From Streptomyces sp. NBC_00091 (GTDB lineage Bacteria; Actinomycetota; Actinomycetes; Streptomycetales; Streptomycetaceae): 64,000 nt of DNA. Position 1 is the first letter of the stretch. Each line of letters starts with the position of its first letter. A program made the translations under genes and the position numbers. Shown here piece after piece: positions 43,367-52,182 of the stretch. Under the pieces are notes generated by a model. The model ran no database searches, had not been told where the DNA came from, and saw only the letters and a program-made list of their open reading frames with translations. The stretch spans positions 806,001 to 870,000 of the forward strand of contig NZ_JAPEMA010000001.1 in the NCBI RefSeq assembly GCF_026343185.1. Reading direction: 5' to 3'.

Positions 43367-44037
43367 CGATCCGTGTGGTGGTGGCCGACGACCAGGAGCT
43401 GGTGCGCAGCGGCTTCGCGATGATCCTGGACGTCCAGGAGGACATCGAGGTCGTCGCGGAGGTCGGGGACGGCGCCGCGGCGGTCGCGGCGGTGGAACGG
43501 CTGGCGCCGGACGTGGCACTGCTGGACATCCGGATGCCGGTGCTGGACGGGATCGAGGCCTGCCGGGCGATCTCGGCCGGCAGCGCCTGCCGGACGGTGA
43601 TGCTGACGACCTTCGACTCGGACGAGTACGTGTACGAGGCGCTGCACGCGGGGGCGAGCGGGTTCCTGCTGAAGGACGTGCGGCGGGACGACCTGGTGCA
43701 CGCCGTGCGGGTGGTGGCGGCGGGCGAGTCGCTGCTGGCGCCTTCGGTGGCGCGGCGGCTGATCGAGGAGTACACGGCGGCGACGGCGCGGTCCTCCCCC
43801 TCCCTTCCGGCGGACCGGCTGGACGTGCTGACGGCGCGGGAGCGGGAGACCCTGCTGCACCTGGGGCGGGGGCTGTCGAACGCGGAGATCGCGGCGGCGT
43901 TGACGGTGAGCGAGCACACGGTGAAGTCGCATGTGGGCAACCTGCTGGCGAAGCTGGGGCTGCGGGACCGGATCCAGGCGGTGATCTGCGCGTACGAGAC
44001 GGGGTTGATCTCGGCGGGTACTCCCTCTGGGGAGTGA
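43363..44037 (+). CDS. LuxR/NarL-family response regulator
   Basis: 224 residues. The receiver domain has the acidic pair at 9-10, phospho-acceptor Asp55 in LLDIRMP, Thr83 and Lys105 (GFLLKDV). The C-terminal LuxR helix-turn-helix is LTARERETLLHLGRGLSNAEIAAALTVSEHTVKSHVGNLLAKLGL. The start is a TTG at 43363 overlapping the kinase stop (TTGA), supported by GGAGGTGGGG immediately upstream. Cognate partner of the preceding kinase; targets unknown, though the following serine hydrolase is a candidate. Confidence 0.93.
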   Translation: MTIRVVVADDQELVRSGFAMILDVQEDIEVVAEVGDGAAAVAAVERLAPDVALLDIRMPVLDGIEACRAISAGSACRTVMLTTFDSDEYVYEALHAGASGFLLKDVRRDDLVHAVRVVAAGESLLAPSVARRLIEEYTAATARSSPSLPADRLDVLTARERETLLHLGRGLSNAEIAAALTVSEHTVKSHVGNLLAKLGLRDRIQAVICAYETGLISAGTPSGE

Positions 44038-44183
44038 GGGACGGCGTGTCGTCTCCCTCTCGCCGGTGAGTTGTCGTACCGGCGAAGACCCCTCTCATTG
44101 GTGATCCGCAACTACCCCTCTGACCAGCAGCATTGAGTCATCGGGGCCGCAGCGGCCCGGTGAACTCCGAGGGGGATCCCATC

Positions 44184-45377
44184 ATGAAGGCACGTACGCG
44201 CACGCTCATCGCCGCCGCTCTGGTCCTGGGCGTCGCCGCCGGGCCGGTGGCCGCCGCCCAGGCTGCTCCGGCGCCGGCCCCCGTCTCGGCGGGGGTCACC
44301 CCGCCCGTCTTCTCGGCCCCGCCGAAGGCGGCGCTGCTGGAGCAGGCGATCGCGGGCCTGGGGGCGCGGCACAAGGACGCGACGGCCGCGCTGGTCCGGG
44401 TGGGAGGGACGAGCGGCAGCTGGCGGGGCGCCTCCGGTGTCGCGGACGTCCGCAGCGGGCGCGGGGCGATCGAGGACGCCCGCTTCCGGGCCGGGTCGGT
44501 GACGAAGACCTTCACCGCAGCGGTGGTGCTCCAGCTGGCCGCCGAGGGCAGGCTGGACCTGGACCGGCCGGTGCAGGACTACCTTCCCGGTCTGCTGCCC
44601 GGCTTCGAGCCGGTCAAGGTGCGGGAGCTGCTGAACTACACGAGCGGCCTGCGGTCCGCCGACGGCCCGGGTGACACCTTCGAGGACGAGTACGCCCACC
44701 GGTTCGATGTGGTCGACCCGCGCGCCCTGATCGCCAACGCGGTCGTCAAGGGGCCCGAGTCCAGCCCGGGCAGCCGGCAGCGCTACAGCAACATCCACTA
44801 CACGGTGCTGGGCGTCCTGATCGAGGAGGTGACGGGTACGACGTACGAGAAGGCCGTGTCGGAGCGGATCACCAAGCCGCTGGGCCTGAGCCGCACTTCG
44901 TTCCCGTCCCGCACCCAGAACCGCATACCGGGTCCCCACCATCACGGCTACCAGGCGGTGAAGCGGGCCGACGGGAGCAGCTCCCTGGTCGATGTGACGG
45001 AGTGGAACTCCTCGTCCAACTGGGCTGCCGGCGACCTGATATCGACGACGGCGGACCTGGAGCGGTTCACGGTGGCGCTGTTCGGCGGGAAGGTCGTACC
45101 GAAGCCGCAGCTGGAGGAGATGTTCACCGTGCCCGACGTGCCGGATGCCGAGAGCGGCGAGCACGCGGTGCAGACGGCCGGCATGAAGGAGTTCGTCCTG
45201 CCGGACGGCACGGTGGCCTACGGCAAGACGGGTTCCCGGCACGGTTTCAGCACGGTGATCGGCGGCACCCGGGACCTGTCCCGCACCCTCGTGTACTCGG
45301 TGAACTCCACCGACGCCAAGGGGCGGGACACGAACAGGGTGACCAATGGCATCGTGGCGGCGGCCTTCGCCAGGTAG
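44184..45377 (+). CDS. Secreted serine hydrolase (class C beta-lactamase / DD-peptidase family)
   Basis: 397 residues. A Sec signal peptide (KARTRTLIAAALVLGVAAGPVAAAQA, about 2-27) leads to a penicillin-binding fold with nucleophile motif SVTK (near residue 104), the YSN tyrosine motif (GSRQRYSNIHYTV) and KTG (YGKTGSRHG near 350). These fit a D-Ala-D-Ala carboxypeptidase or a beta-lactamase-related esterase acting outside the cell. ATG 44184 follows GAGGGGGAT. It lies 146 bp after the response regulator and could be its target. It converges with the orphan PotD gene. Confidence 0.9.
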   Translation: MKARTRTLIAAALVLGVAAGPVAAAQAAPAPAPVSAGVTPPVFSAPPKAALLEQAIAGLGARHKDATAALVRVGGTSGSWRGASGVADVRSGRGAIEDARFRAGSVTKTFTAAVVLQLAAEGRLDLDRPVQDYLPGLLPGFEPVKVRELLNYTSGLRSADGPGDTFEDEYAHRFDVVDPRALIANAVVKGPESSPGSRQRYSNIHYTVLGVLIEEVTGTTYEKAVSERITKPLGLSRTSFPSRTQNRIPGPHHHGYQAVKRADGSSSLVDVTEWNSSSNWAAGDLISTTADLERFTVALFGGKVVPKPQLEEMFTVPDVPDAESGEHAVQTAGMKEFVLPDGTVAYGKTGSRHGFSTVIGGTRDLSRTLVYSVNSTDAKGRDTNRVTNGIVAAAFAR

Positions 45378-45394
45378 GCGGCCCTGGGCGGCGG

Positions 45395-46573
45395 TCAGAG
45401 TCCGACGATGGAGTTCCAGCGCTTGGCGAAGGCCGGGCGTTCGGCCGAGGAGATGTCCCGGGCCACGACGAGGCGCCGCCGCATCGCGTCGTCGGGGAAG
45501 ATCAGCGGGTTCTCGGCCAGCTCGGCGGTGTCCTTGTCCGGGGAGGCGGCCAGCACCTCGCGGGCGGCGGGTACCGGGCAGACGTAGTTGACGGCGGCCG
45601 CGAGCTCTGCCGCGACCGCGGGGTCGTAGTAGTGGTCGACGAGGGCCTCGGCATTGGCCTTGTGGCGGGCGAGGTTGGGGACGAGCAGGCTCTCCGCCCA
45701 GAGCTCGGCACCTTCCTCGGGGACCACGAACTCGATGTCGGGGTTGTCCGCCCGGAGCTGGATGACGTCGCCCGAGTAGGCCTGGCAGGCCAGGACGTCG
45801 CCCTTGCCGAGATCGGAGGTGTAGTCGTTGCCGGTGAAGCGCCGGATGTGCTTCTTCTTCACCATGCTCTCGACCTGGTCGCACATCCGGTGGAAGTCGG
45901 AGTCGGTCCAGCGGGTGACGTCGGCGCCGTTGCCCTGCATCAGCAGGGCGAAGGACTCGTCCAGCCCGGAGAAGAGGGTCACCTTGCCCGCCAGGTCCGG
46001 GTGCCACAGGTCCCGGACGGACTTGATCTCCCGGCCGAGCGCCTTGCGGTTGTAGGCGATGCCGGTGATCCCGGACTGCCAGGGGACGGTGTGCAGCCGG
46101 CCCTCGTCGAAGGCGGGGGAGCGTAGCTGCGGGTCCAGGTACCGGGCCACGTTGGACTGCGCCGAGCGGTCCATCCGCTGGGCCCAGCCGAGGTGGACGA
46201 AGCGGGCGGCCATCCAGTCGCTGACCACCACCAGGTCGTGGCCGGTCGCCTGGTGGTTCATCAGGGCCGGGCTGACCTTGCCGAAGAACTCGTCGTTGTC
46301 GTTGATCTCCTCGGTGTAGCGGACCCGGATGCCCGTCTTCTGCGAGAAGGCCTCCAGCGTCGGGCGGCTCTCCTCGTCCTGGTCGTCGGTGTCGATGTAG
46401 AGCGGCCAGTTGGAGAAGGCGAGCGTGCGGTCGCTGTCCGAGAGGTCCCGGCCCTGCCGCCGGTCCTCCGGGACGTAGGCGGCGGGCACCCCGCAGCCGG
46501 CGAGGGCGGCGAGCAGGCTCGCGCCGCCGAGGCCGCGCAGCGCCGCGCGACGGGAGAAGGCGAGTTCAGGCAT
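45395..46573 (-). CDS. Orphan PotD-like polyamine-binding lipoprotein
   Basis: 392 residues. Tat-type start FSRRAALRGLGGASLLAALAGC, with the Cys near residue 27 as lipidation site. The mature protein is a close relative of the PotD at 35604-36851: TLAFSNWPLYIDTDDQ, YTEEINDNDEFFGKVSPAL, HDLVVVSDWMAARFVHLGW and RRFTGNDYTSDLGKGDVLAC. No permease or ATPase accompanies it, so it may share PotABC (inference). It is downstream of the aldehyde dehydrogenase at 46685, with a 20-bp hairpin in the gap. ATG 46573 is preferred over TTG 46615, which lies inside that hairpin. Confidence 0.9.
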   Translation of the reverse strand: MPELAFSRRAALRGLGGASLLAALAGCGVPAAYVPEDRRQGRDLSDSDRTLAFSNWPLYIDTDDQDEESRPTLEAFSQKTGIRVRYTEEINDNDEFFGKVSPALMNHQATGHDLVVVSDWMAARFVHLGWAQRMDRSAQSNVARYLDPQLRSPAFDEGRLHTVPWQSGITGIAYNRKALGREIKSVRDLWHPDLAGKVTLFSGLDESFALLMQGNGADVTRWTDSDFHRMCDQVESMVKKKHIRRFTGNDYTSDLGKGDVLACQAYSGDVIQLRADNPDIEFVVPEEGAELWAESLLVPNLARHKANAEALVDHYYDPAVAAELAAAVNYVCPVPAAREVLAASPDKDTAELAENPLIFPDDAMRRRLVVARDISSAERPAFAKRWNSIVGL

Positions 46574-46594
46574 GGTCTCAGCCTCTGCCAGCGC

Positions 46595-46637
46595 GAAGGG
46601 GCGGGCAATAGACAAGATGTCTACTGCCCGCCCCTTC
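46595..46637 (-). terminator. Large hairpin between aldehyde dehydrogenase and orphan potD
   Basis: 20-bp arms, 46595-46614 (GAAGGGGCGGGCAATAGACA) and 46618-46637, with one mismatch and a 3-base loop. It lies 48 bp past the dehydrogenase stop and 22 bp before the potD-like start, so it may attenuate read-through rather than stop it. Confidence 0.65.
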
Positions 46638-46684
46638 AGGGCCCTTCGGTGATCAGTGCGCGGCCGCCGGGGCGGCGGCGCGGA

Positions 46685-48124
46685 TCAGCCGTCGAGCGAG
46701 GTCATCACGTGCTTGATGCGGGTGTAGTCCTCGAAGCCGTAGGCGGAGAGGTCCTTGCCGTAGCCGGACTTCTTGAAGCCGCCGTGGGGCATCTCGGCGA
46801 CGAGCGGGATGTGGGTGTTGATCCACACGCAGCCGAAGTCGAGGTTCTTGGACATCCGCATCGCGCGGGCGTGGTCCTTGGTCCACACGGAGGAGGCGAG
46901 GGCGAACTCGACGCCGTTCGCGTACTCCAGGGCCTGGGCCTCGTCCGTGAAGGACTGGACGGTGATGACGGGGCCGAAGACCTCGTTCTGGATGATCTCG
47001 TCGTCCTGCTTCAGGCCGGAGACGACGGTGGGGGCGTAGAAGTAGCCCTTGTCGCCGACCTGGTGGCCGCCCGCCTCGACCTTGGCGTGGGCGGGGAGGC
47101 GCTCGATGAAGCCCGCGACCTGCTTGAGCTGGTTCGGGTTGTTCAGCGGGCCGTACAGCACGTCCTCGTCGTCCGGCTGGCCGGTCTTGGTCTCCGCGGC
47201 GGCCTTGGCGAGCGCGGCCACGAACTCGTCGTGGATCGACTCGTGCACGAGCACGCGGGTGGCGGCCGTGCAGTCCTGGCCGGCGTTGAAGTAGCCGGCG
47301 ACCGCGATGTCCTCGACGGCCTTGGCCAGGTCGGCGTCCTGGAAGACCACGACCGGGGCCTTGCCGCCGAGCTCCAGGTGGACGCGCTTGACGTCCTTGG
47401 AGGCGCTCTCGGCGACCTGCATGCCGGCGCGTACCGAGCCGGTGATGGAGGCCATCGCCGGGGTGGAGTGCTCGACCATGGCCTTGCCGGTCTCGCGGTC
47501 TCCGCAGACGACGTTGAAGACGCCCTTGGGCAGGATCGAGTCGATGATCTCGGCCATCAGGACGGTCGAGGCCGGGGTGGTGTCCGAGGGCTTGAGGACG
47601 ACGGTGTTGCCCGCGGCGATCGCCGGGGCGAACTTCCACACGGCCATCATCATCGGGTAGTTCCACGGCGCGACCTGGGCGCATACGCCGACCGGCTCAC
47701 GGCGGATGATCGAGGTCATCCCCTCCATGTACTCGCCGGCCGAGCGGCCCTCGAGCAGTCGCGCGGCACCCGCGAAGAAGCGGATCTGGTCCACCATCGG
47801 CGGCAGCTCCTCGCTGGCCGTGAGGCCCAGCGGCTTGCCGGTGTTCTGCGACTCGGCGGCGACGAGCTCGTCCGCGCGCGCCTCGAAGGCGTCCGCGATC
47901 TTCAGCAGCGCCTTCTGGCGCTCCGAGGGCGTGGTGTCGCGCCAGCCCGGGAAGGCGGCGGCGGCCGCGGCCATGGCGGCGTCGACGTCGGTCTGGCCCG
48001 AGAGCGGGGCGGTGGCGTACACCTCGCCGGTCGCGGGGTTGACCACGTCGGTGGTCCGCCCGTCGGCGGCGTCCTTGAACTCCCCGCCGATGTAGTTGCG
48101 CAGACGACGCAGTTCGGTGGTCAC
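46685..48124 (-). CDS. Gamma-aminobutyraldehyde dehydrogenase family (second copy)
   Basis: 479 residues. ALDH landmarks: CAQVAPWNYPMMMAVWKFAP, KPSDTTPASTV, SITGSVRAGMQV (where SFTGS is usual), LELGGKAPVVV, nucleophile Cys in NAGQDCTAATRVLV and EVFGPVITVQSF. The NAGQDCTAATR form matches 4-aminobutyraldehyde dehydrogenases. It is divergent from the Lrp/AsnC regulator and precedes the orphan PotD. GTG 48124 is favoured because AGGAGAG lies 9-10 nt upstream. Confidence 0.92.
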   Translation of the reverse strand: MTTELRRLRNYIGGEFKDAADGRTTDVVNPATGEVYATAPLSGQTDVDAAMAAAAAAFPGWRDTTPSERQKALLKIADAFEARADELVAAESQNTGKPLGLTASEELPPMVDQIRFFAGAARLLEGRSAGEYMEGMTSIIRREPVGVCAQVAPWNYPMMMAVWKFAPAIAAGNTVVLKPSDTTPASTVLMAEIIDSILPKGVFNVVCGDRETGKAMVEHSTPAMASITGSVRAGMQVAESASKDVKRVHLELGGKAPVVVFQDADLAKAVEDIAVAGYFNAGQDCTAATRVLVHESIHDEFVAALAKAAAETKTGQPDDEDVLYGPLNNPNQLKQVAGFIERLPAHAKVEAGGHQVGDKGYFYAPTVVSGLKQDDEIIQNEVFGPVITVQSFTDEAQALEYANGVEFALASSVWTKDHARAMRMSKNLDFGCVWINTHIPLVAEMPHGGFKKSGYGKDLSAYGFEDYTRIKHVMTSLDG

Positions 48125-48294
48125 TACAGCCACTCTCCTGATCACATGTCCAATGATTGAGACGACCCACCAAGCCTAGCCCCTCTGGTGACGCTTTCGA
48201 CAGGGCCAGATGCCGCCAACTACGAAATCCGTGTAATCGGAGACCCTTCACAACGGATTTCATCGATTACGGGTTGCGGAACGGACGACTCCTC
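48125..48294. promoter_or_regulatory. Divergent promoter region of aldehyde dehydrogenase and Lrp regulator
   Basis: A 170-bp gap between divergent starts, notably less GC-rich than surroundings (CAATGATTGAGACG, CAACTACGAAATCCGTG, GGATTTCATCGATTACGG). Lrp/AsnC regulators typically bind such gaps; the near-inverted CGAAATCCGTG and GGATTTCATCG at about 48222-48266 could be part of an operator (inference). Confidence 0.5.
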
Positions 48295-48798
48295 GTGCAC
48301 AGTGAGGTCGTGGTCAGTCGAAGCGCAGATTCCAGGAACAGACAACCGTCCCCTTCGGTCGATGCTGTGTCCCTGGCGATCATCGAGCAACTGCAAGAGG
48401 ACGGTCGCCGTCCCTACGCATCGATCGGCAAGGCCGTGGGCCTCTCCGAAGCGGCAGTACGCCAGCGCGTACAGAAACTGCTCGACCAGGGCGTCATGCA
48501 GATCGTCGCCGTCACCGACCCGCTCACCGTGGGCCTGCGACGCCAGGCCATGGTCGGCATCAATGTCGAGGGAGACCTCGACCCGGTGGCCGACGCGCTG
48601 ACAGCCATGGCCGAGTGCGAGTACGTCGTGATGACCGCAGGGTCGTTCGACCTCATGGTGGAGATCGTCTGCGAGGACGACGACCACCTGCTCGAGACGA
48701 TCAACAAGAAGATCCGCACGCTCCCCGGCGTGCGATCAACCGAAAGCTTCGTTTACCTGAAGCTGAAGAAGCAGACCTACATGTGGGGAACTCGATAG
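48295..48798 (+). CDS. Lrp/AsnC-family transcriptional regulator
   Basis: 167 residues. HTH domain: VSLAIIEQLQEDGRRPYASIGKAVGLSEAAVRQRVQKLLDQGVMQIVAV. The RAM/AsnC ligand domain follows (VGINVEGDLDPVADALTAMAECEYVVMTAGSFDLMVEIVC). It likely controls the divergent dehydrogenase and the aminotransferase that begins 3 bp after its stop, responding to an amino acid or amine. In S. coelicolor an equivalent regulator has, as I recall, been tied to polyamine use. The start may be GTG 48295 or 48310. Confidence 0.92.
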   Translation: MHSEVVVSRSADSRNRQPSPSVDAVSLAIIEQLQEDGRRPYASIGKAVGLSEAAVRQRVQKLLDQGVMQIVAVTDPLTVGLRRQAMVGINVEGDLDPVADALTAMAECEYVVMTAGSFDLMVEIVCEDDDHLLETINKKIRTLPGVRSTESFVYLKLKKQTYMWGTR

Positions 48799-48801
48799 CC
48801 C

Positions 48802-50163
48802 GTGAGCCAGGACCTCTCCAAGACCGCGTACGACCACCTGTGGATGCACTTCACCCGCATGTCGTCGTACGAGAACTCCCCCGTCCCCACCATCGTGCGG
48901 GGTGAGGGCACCTACATCTTCGACGACAAGGGCAAGCGCTACCTGGACGGTCTCGCCGGACTGTTCGTGGTCAACGCCGGTCACGGCCGCAAGGAACTGG
49001 CCGAGGTCGCCTACAAGCAGGCCCAGGAACTCGCGTTCTTCCCCATCTGGTCGTACGCGCACCCCAAGGCCGTGGAGCTCGCCGAGCGCCTCGCCGGCTA
49101 CGCCCCGGGCGACCTGAACAAGGTCTTCTTCACCACCGGTGGCGGCGAGGCCGTCGAGACCGCCTGGAAGCTCGCCAAGCAGTACTTCAAGCTGCAGGGC
49201 AAGCACACCAAGTACAAGGTCATCTCCCGCGCGGTCGCCTACCACGGCACCCCGCAGGGCGCCCTGTCCATCACCGGCCTGCCGGCCCTGAAGGCCCCCT
49301 TCGAGCCGCTGGTCCCCGGCGCGCACAAGGTGCCGAACACCAACATCTACCGCGCCCCGATCTACGGCGACGACCCCGAGGCCTTCGGCCGCTGGTGCGC
49401 CGACCAGATCGAGCAGGAGATCCTCTTCGAGGGCGCCGACACCGTCGCGGCCGTCTTCCTGGAGCCGGTGCAGAACGCCGGCGGCTGCTTCCCGCCGCCG
49501 CCCGGGTACTTCCAGCGCGTCCGCGAGATCTGCGACCAGTACGACGTGCTGCTCGTCTCCGACGAGACGATCTGCGCGTTCGGCCGCCTCGGCACGATGT
49601 TCGCCTGTGACAAGTTCGACTACGTGCCGGACATGATCACCTGCGCCAAGGGCATGACCTCGGGCTACTCCCCGATCGGTGCCTGCATCGTCTCGGACCG
49701 CATCGCGGAGCCCTTCTACAAGGGCGACAACACCTTCCTGCACGGCTACACCTTCGGCGGACACCCGGTGTCCTCCGCGGTGGCGCTGGCCAACCTCGAC
49801 ATCTTCGACAAGGAAGGCCTGAACCAGCACGTGCTGGACCAGGAGGGCAACTTCTTCAACACCCTGAAGAAGCTGCACGACCTTCCGATCGTCGGCGACG
49901 TCCGCGGCAACGGCTTCTTCTACGGCATCGAGCTCGTCAAGGACAAGGTCACCAAGGAGTCCTTCACGGACGAGGAGACCGAGCGCGTGCTCTACGGCTT
50001 CCTCTCCAAGGCCCTCTTCGACAACGGCCTGTACTGCCGCGCCGACGACCGTGGGGACCCGGTCATCCAGCTGGCCCCGCCGCTGATCGCCGACCAGGGC
50101 ACCTTCGACGAGATCGAAGGCATCCTGCGCTCGGTGCTCACCGAGGCGTGGACCAAGCTCTAA
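48802..50163 (+). CDS. Class III aminotransferase (probable polyamine/omega-amino acid aminotransferase)
   Basis: 453 residues of the PLP fold-type I class III family: FFTTGGGEAVETAWKLAKQY, AYHGTPQGALSITGL, FLEPVQNAGGCFPPPPGYF, VSDETICAFGRLGTMFACD and the PLP lysine in CAKGMTSGYSP (Lys283). Members include putrescine-pyruvate and beta-alanine/taurine-pyruvate aminotransferases. Its neighbours, an aminobutyraldehyde dehydrogenase and PotD, suggest transamination of putrescine or a derivative to the aldehyde. GTG 48802 follows the regulator stop by 3 bp, so they are co-translated. A strong hairpin ends the transcript. Confidence 0.92.
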   Translation: MSQDLSKTAYDHLWMHFTRMSSYENSPVPTIVRGEGTYIFDDKGKRYLDGLAGLFVVNAGHGRKELAEVAYKQAQELAFFPIWSYAHPKAVELAERLAGYAPGDLNKVFFTTGGGEAVETAWKLAKQYFKLQGKHTKYKVISRAVAYHGTPQGALSITGLPALKAPFEPLVPGAHKVPNTNIYRAPIYGDDPEAFGRWCADQIEQEILFEGADTVAAVFLEPVQNAGGCFPPPPGYFQRVREICDQYDVLLVSDETICAFGRLGTMFACDKFDYVPDMITCAKGMTSGYSPIGACIVSDRIAEPFYKGDNTFLHGYTFGGHPVSSAVALANLDIFDKEGLNQHVLDQEGNFFNTLKKLHDLPIVGDVRGNGFFYGIELVKDKVTKESFTDEETERVLYGFLSKALFDNGLYCRADDRGDPVIQLAPPLIADQGTFDEIEGILRSVLTEAWTKL

Positions 50164-50173
50164 GCAGCCCCCT

Positions 50174-50225
50174 CACACGGCCCGGATCCTCCGTTCGAGT
50201 AGAACGCGGGGGTCCGGGCCGTGTG
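50174..50225 (+). terminator. Terminator of the Lrp-aminotransferase operon
   Basis: 13-bp arms CACACGGCCCGGA (50174-50186) and TCCGGGCCGTGTG (50213-50225) eleven bases past the aminotransferase stop; the loop region can pair further (TCCTCCG with CGGGGG). No long T-run follows. Confidence 0.75.
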
Positions 50226-50320
50226 CTGTCACCATCCAAGACGTTCATCTCTTTACATCTCATTGCGGCGCCAGTGACCGAAGGGGCTCCGCTTCGTTCC
50301 CCCGGACGGAGGTGTACGCC

Positions 50321-51088
50321 ATGGTGGCTCCACCGGACAAAACCCGGCCCGACAGTGCCGCGCCACAGGACGATCTGCTCTGGGCGCGGTCCCTGCACTA
50401 CTCCCACAGCGGTTCGCCCGGCCTGATCGGAGTATCCGCCGGAGTCCGTCAGGGTGAGATCCTCGCCGTGACCGGCCCTCGCGGCTGCGGGAAGAGCACC
50501 CTGCTGGGCTGCCTGGCCGGGCAGCTGGTGCCCGAGCAGGGCGAGGTCTGGTTCAACAGCGTGCCCGTCCACACCATGGGCGCCGTCGCCCGCGAGCGCC
50601 TGCGCCGCGACCGGTTCGCCTGGATCGGGCCCGAACCGCAGCTGCTGCCCGAGCTCAAGGTCTGGGAGAACGCGGCCCTGCCCCTGCTGATCGGGGGCGC
50701 CCCCTACCGCGCCGCCAGGCACGCCGCCTGCGAATGGCTGGAGCGCCTCGACATCGACGCCTTCGCCCACAAGCGCCCCGGCTCCCTGACCCGCGCCGAG
50801 TGCCAGCGGGTCGCCCTGGCCCGCGCCCTGGTGGGGGAACCCGCCGTCCTCTTCGCCGACGAGCCGACGGCCCCGCTGCACCGCGCCGAGCGCGCGCTGC
50901 TGCTCCGTACGCTGACCACCGCCGCCCGCTCGCACGGCATCACCGTGCTGCTGGCCACCCACGAGGAGGAGACCGCGGCCGTCGCCGACCGCCGTCTGGC
51001 CCTGCTCGACGGCCGCCCGGCCGCCGTCGCGGCCGCCGCCTCCCCCCGGACGACGGAGGACCAGGCCGCGTGCTCGCTCTCCGCCTAG
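50321..51088 (+). CDS. ABC transporter ATP-binding protein with degenerate signature motif
   Basis: 255 residues. Walker A GPRGCGKST (Lys58), a Q-loop-like IGPEPQLLPEL, Walker B AVLFADEPTAPLH and H-loop LATHEEE are present, as in LolD/FtsE-type exporters. The LSGGQ signature is replaced by LTRAECQRVALARAL, losing both glycines needed to contact ATP across the dimer, so activity may be asymmetric or reduced. The next gene, a multispanning protein overlapping by 19 bp, should be the partner. GGAGG lies 8 nt upstream of ATG 50321. Substrate unknown. Confidence 0.88.
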   Translation: MVAPPDKTRPDSAAPQDDLLWARSLHYSHSGSPGLIGVSAGVRQGEILAVTGPRGCGKSTLLGCLAGQLVPEQGEVWFNSVPVHTMGAVARERLRRDRFAWIGPEPQLLPELKVWENAALPLLIGGAPYRAARHAACEWLERLDIDAFAHKRPGSLTRAECQRVALARALVGEPAVLFADEPTAPLHRAERALLLRTLTTAARSHGITVLLATHEEETAAVADRRLALLDGRPAAVAAAASPRTTEDQAACSLSA

Positions 51089-52155
51089 TCCGCGGCTCCC
51101 GCCCCCTGGTCCAGCTGCGCCGGCTGCTGGTCGCGGGCGCCAGCGCCGGCTGCGGGTTCCTCCTGCTGTACGTCCTCGAAGAGGCGATGGCCCGGCCCGC
51201 CGGATCGTTCCACCGCCTGCTGTGGGCGCTGGTGCCGCTCGCCGCCACCGTGCAGTTCGCGGTGGCCGTGGCCCGGACCGACCCGGCGACCCGGCCCCCC
51301 GAGGGGTTCGACGCGGCCGGGCTGGGCCCCGTACGGCTCGCCCTGGTCGCCGCGGTCTCGACCGCCGTCGCGTGCGCCCTCGGCAGCGCCCTGGCCCTCG
51401 CGGCCTTCCTCCACCTGCGGGGCGACCTCGCCGGGCTGCCCTTCGACGGCGCCGGCGCCGGGCTGCTGCACGCCGACCGGCCCCTCCCGGTGGCGGCCGC
51501 CCTGACCCTGCTGGCCCTCACCCCGCTCACGGCCTCCCTGGCGACGGCCCTCGCCCTGCGCCCCCGCCCCCCGCACTCCGGACTGGCCCCCCAGACCGGC
51601 GTGCCCTGGGGGGTTGCGCTCACCGCGTGCGGGCTCGCCGCCCTGGCGTACGCCCGGCCGGCCGGCGCCGCGGTCCCGGCCGGCTGCGTGCTGATCGGCG
51701 TCGGCCTCGCCCTCGCCGGGCCGGGACTGGCCTACGCCTGCGGGACCCTGGTGCAGGCCGTCCGCCCGGGCGTGCTGCGGCTGCTGGCCGGGCGCGGCCT
51801 CCAGGAGGAGGCGTCCCGGCTGGGGAGGCCCCTGGGGATGCTGTCCGCCGTCGGCGCGGGCGCCCTCACCGCCCTCGCCCTGCGCGGCCAGGGCGGCGAG
51901 TCCCTCGTGCCGCTCGGGCCGCTGACCGGACCGGCCGCGGCCCTGGTGGCCCTGTGCGCGGCCGCGACCCTGCTCACCTCGGCGGTCGAGTCCCGGCAGG
52001 CCCGCTCCGCCTCCCGGGAGGCCCTGCTCGGCCTGGGCACACCGGGCACGGTGCTGCGTACCGCCGCGACCCTGCGCGCGGTGGCGCTGCTCGCCGCGGC
52101 CGGGGGGCTCAGCTGGGGTGTGGCACAGCTGACGTCGATGGCGCTGACCCGCTGA
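51070..52155 (+). CDS. Multispanning membrane protein, partner of the ABC ATPase
   Basis: 361 residues with roughly eight to ten hydrophobic segments, Ala/Leu-rich, e.g. LLVAGASAGCGFLLLYVLEEA, LALVAAVSTAVACALGSALALAAFL and ALTACGLAALAYARPAG. The overall plan resembles an FtsX/MacB-type permease but the family motif is not clear. The GTG start at 51070 lies inside the ATPase gene, a 19-bp overlap indicating coupling and a joint complex in the membrane. Function unknown. Confidence 0.75.
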   Translation: MLALRLVRGSRPLVQLRRLLVAGASAGCGFLLLYVLEEAMARPAGSFHRLLWALVPLAATVQFAVAVARTDPATRPPEGFDAAGLGPVRLALVAAVSTAVACALGSALALAAFLHLRGDLAGLPFDGAGAGLLHADRPLPVAAALTLLALTPLTASLATALALRPRPPHSGLAPQTGVPWGVALTACGLAALAYARPAGAAVPAGCVLIGVGLALAGPGLAYACGTLVQAVRPGVLRLLAGRGLQEEASRLGRPLGMLSAVGAGALTALALRGQGGESLVPLGPLTGPAAALVALCAAATLLTSAVESRQARSASREALLGLGTPGTVLRTAATLRAVALLAAAGGLSWGVAQLTSMALTR

Positions 52156-52182
52156 GGGGGGCCAGCCCTTAGGGTGGGCCGA

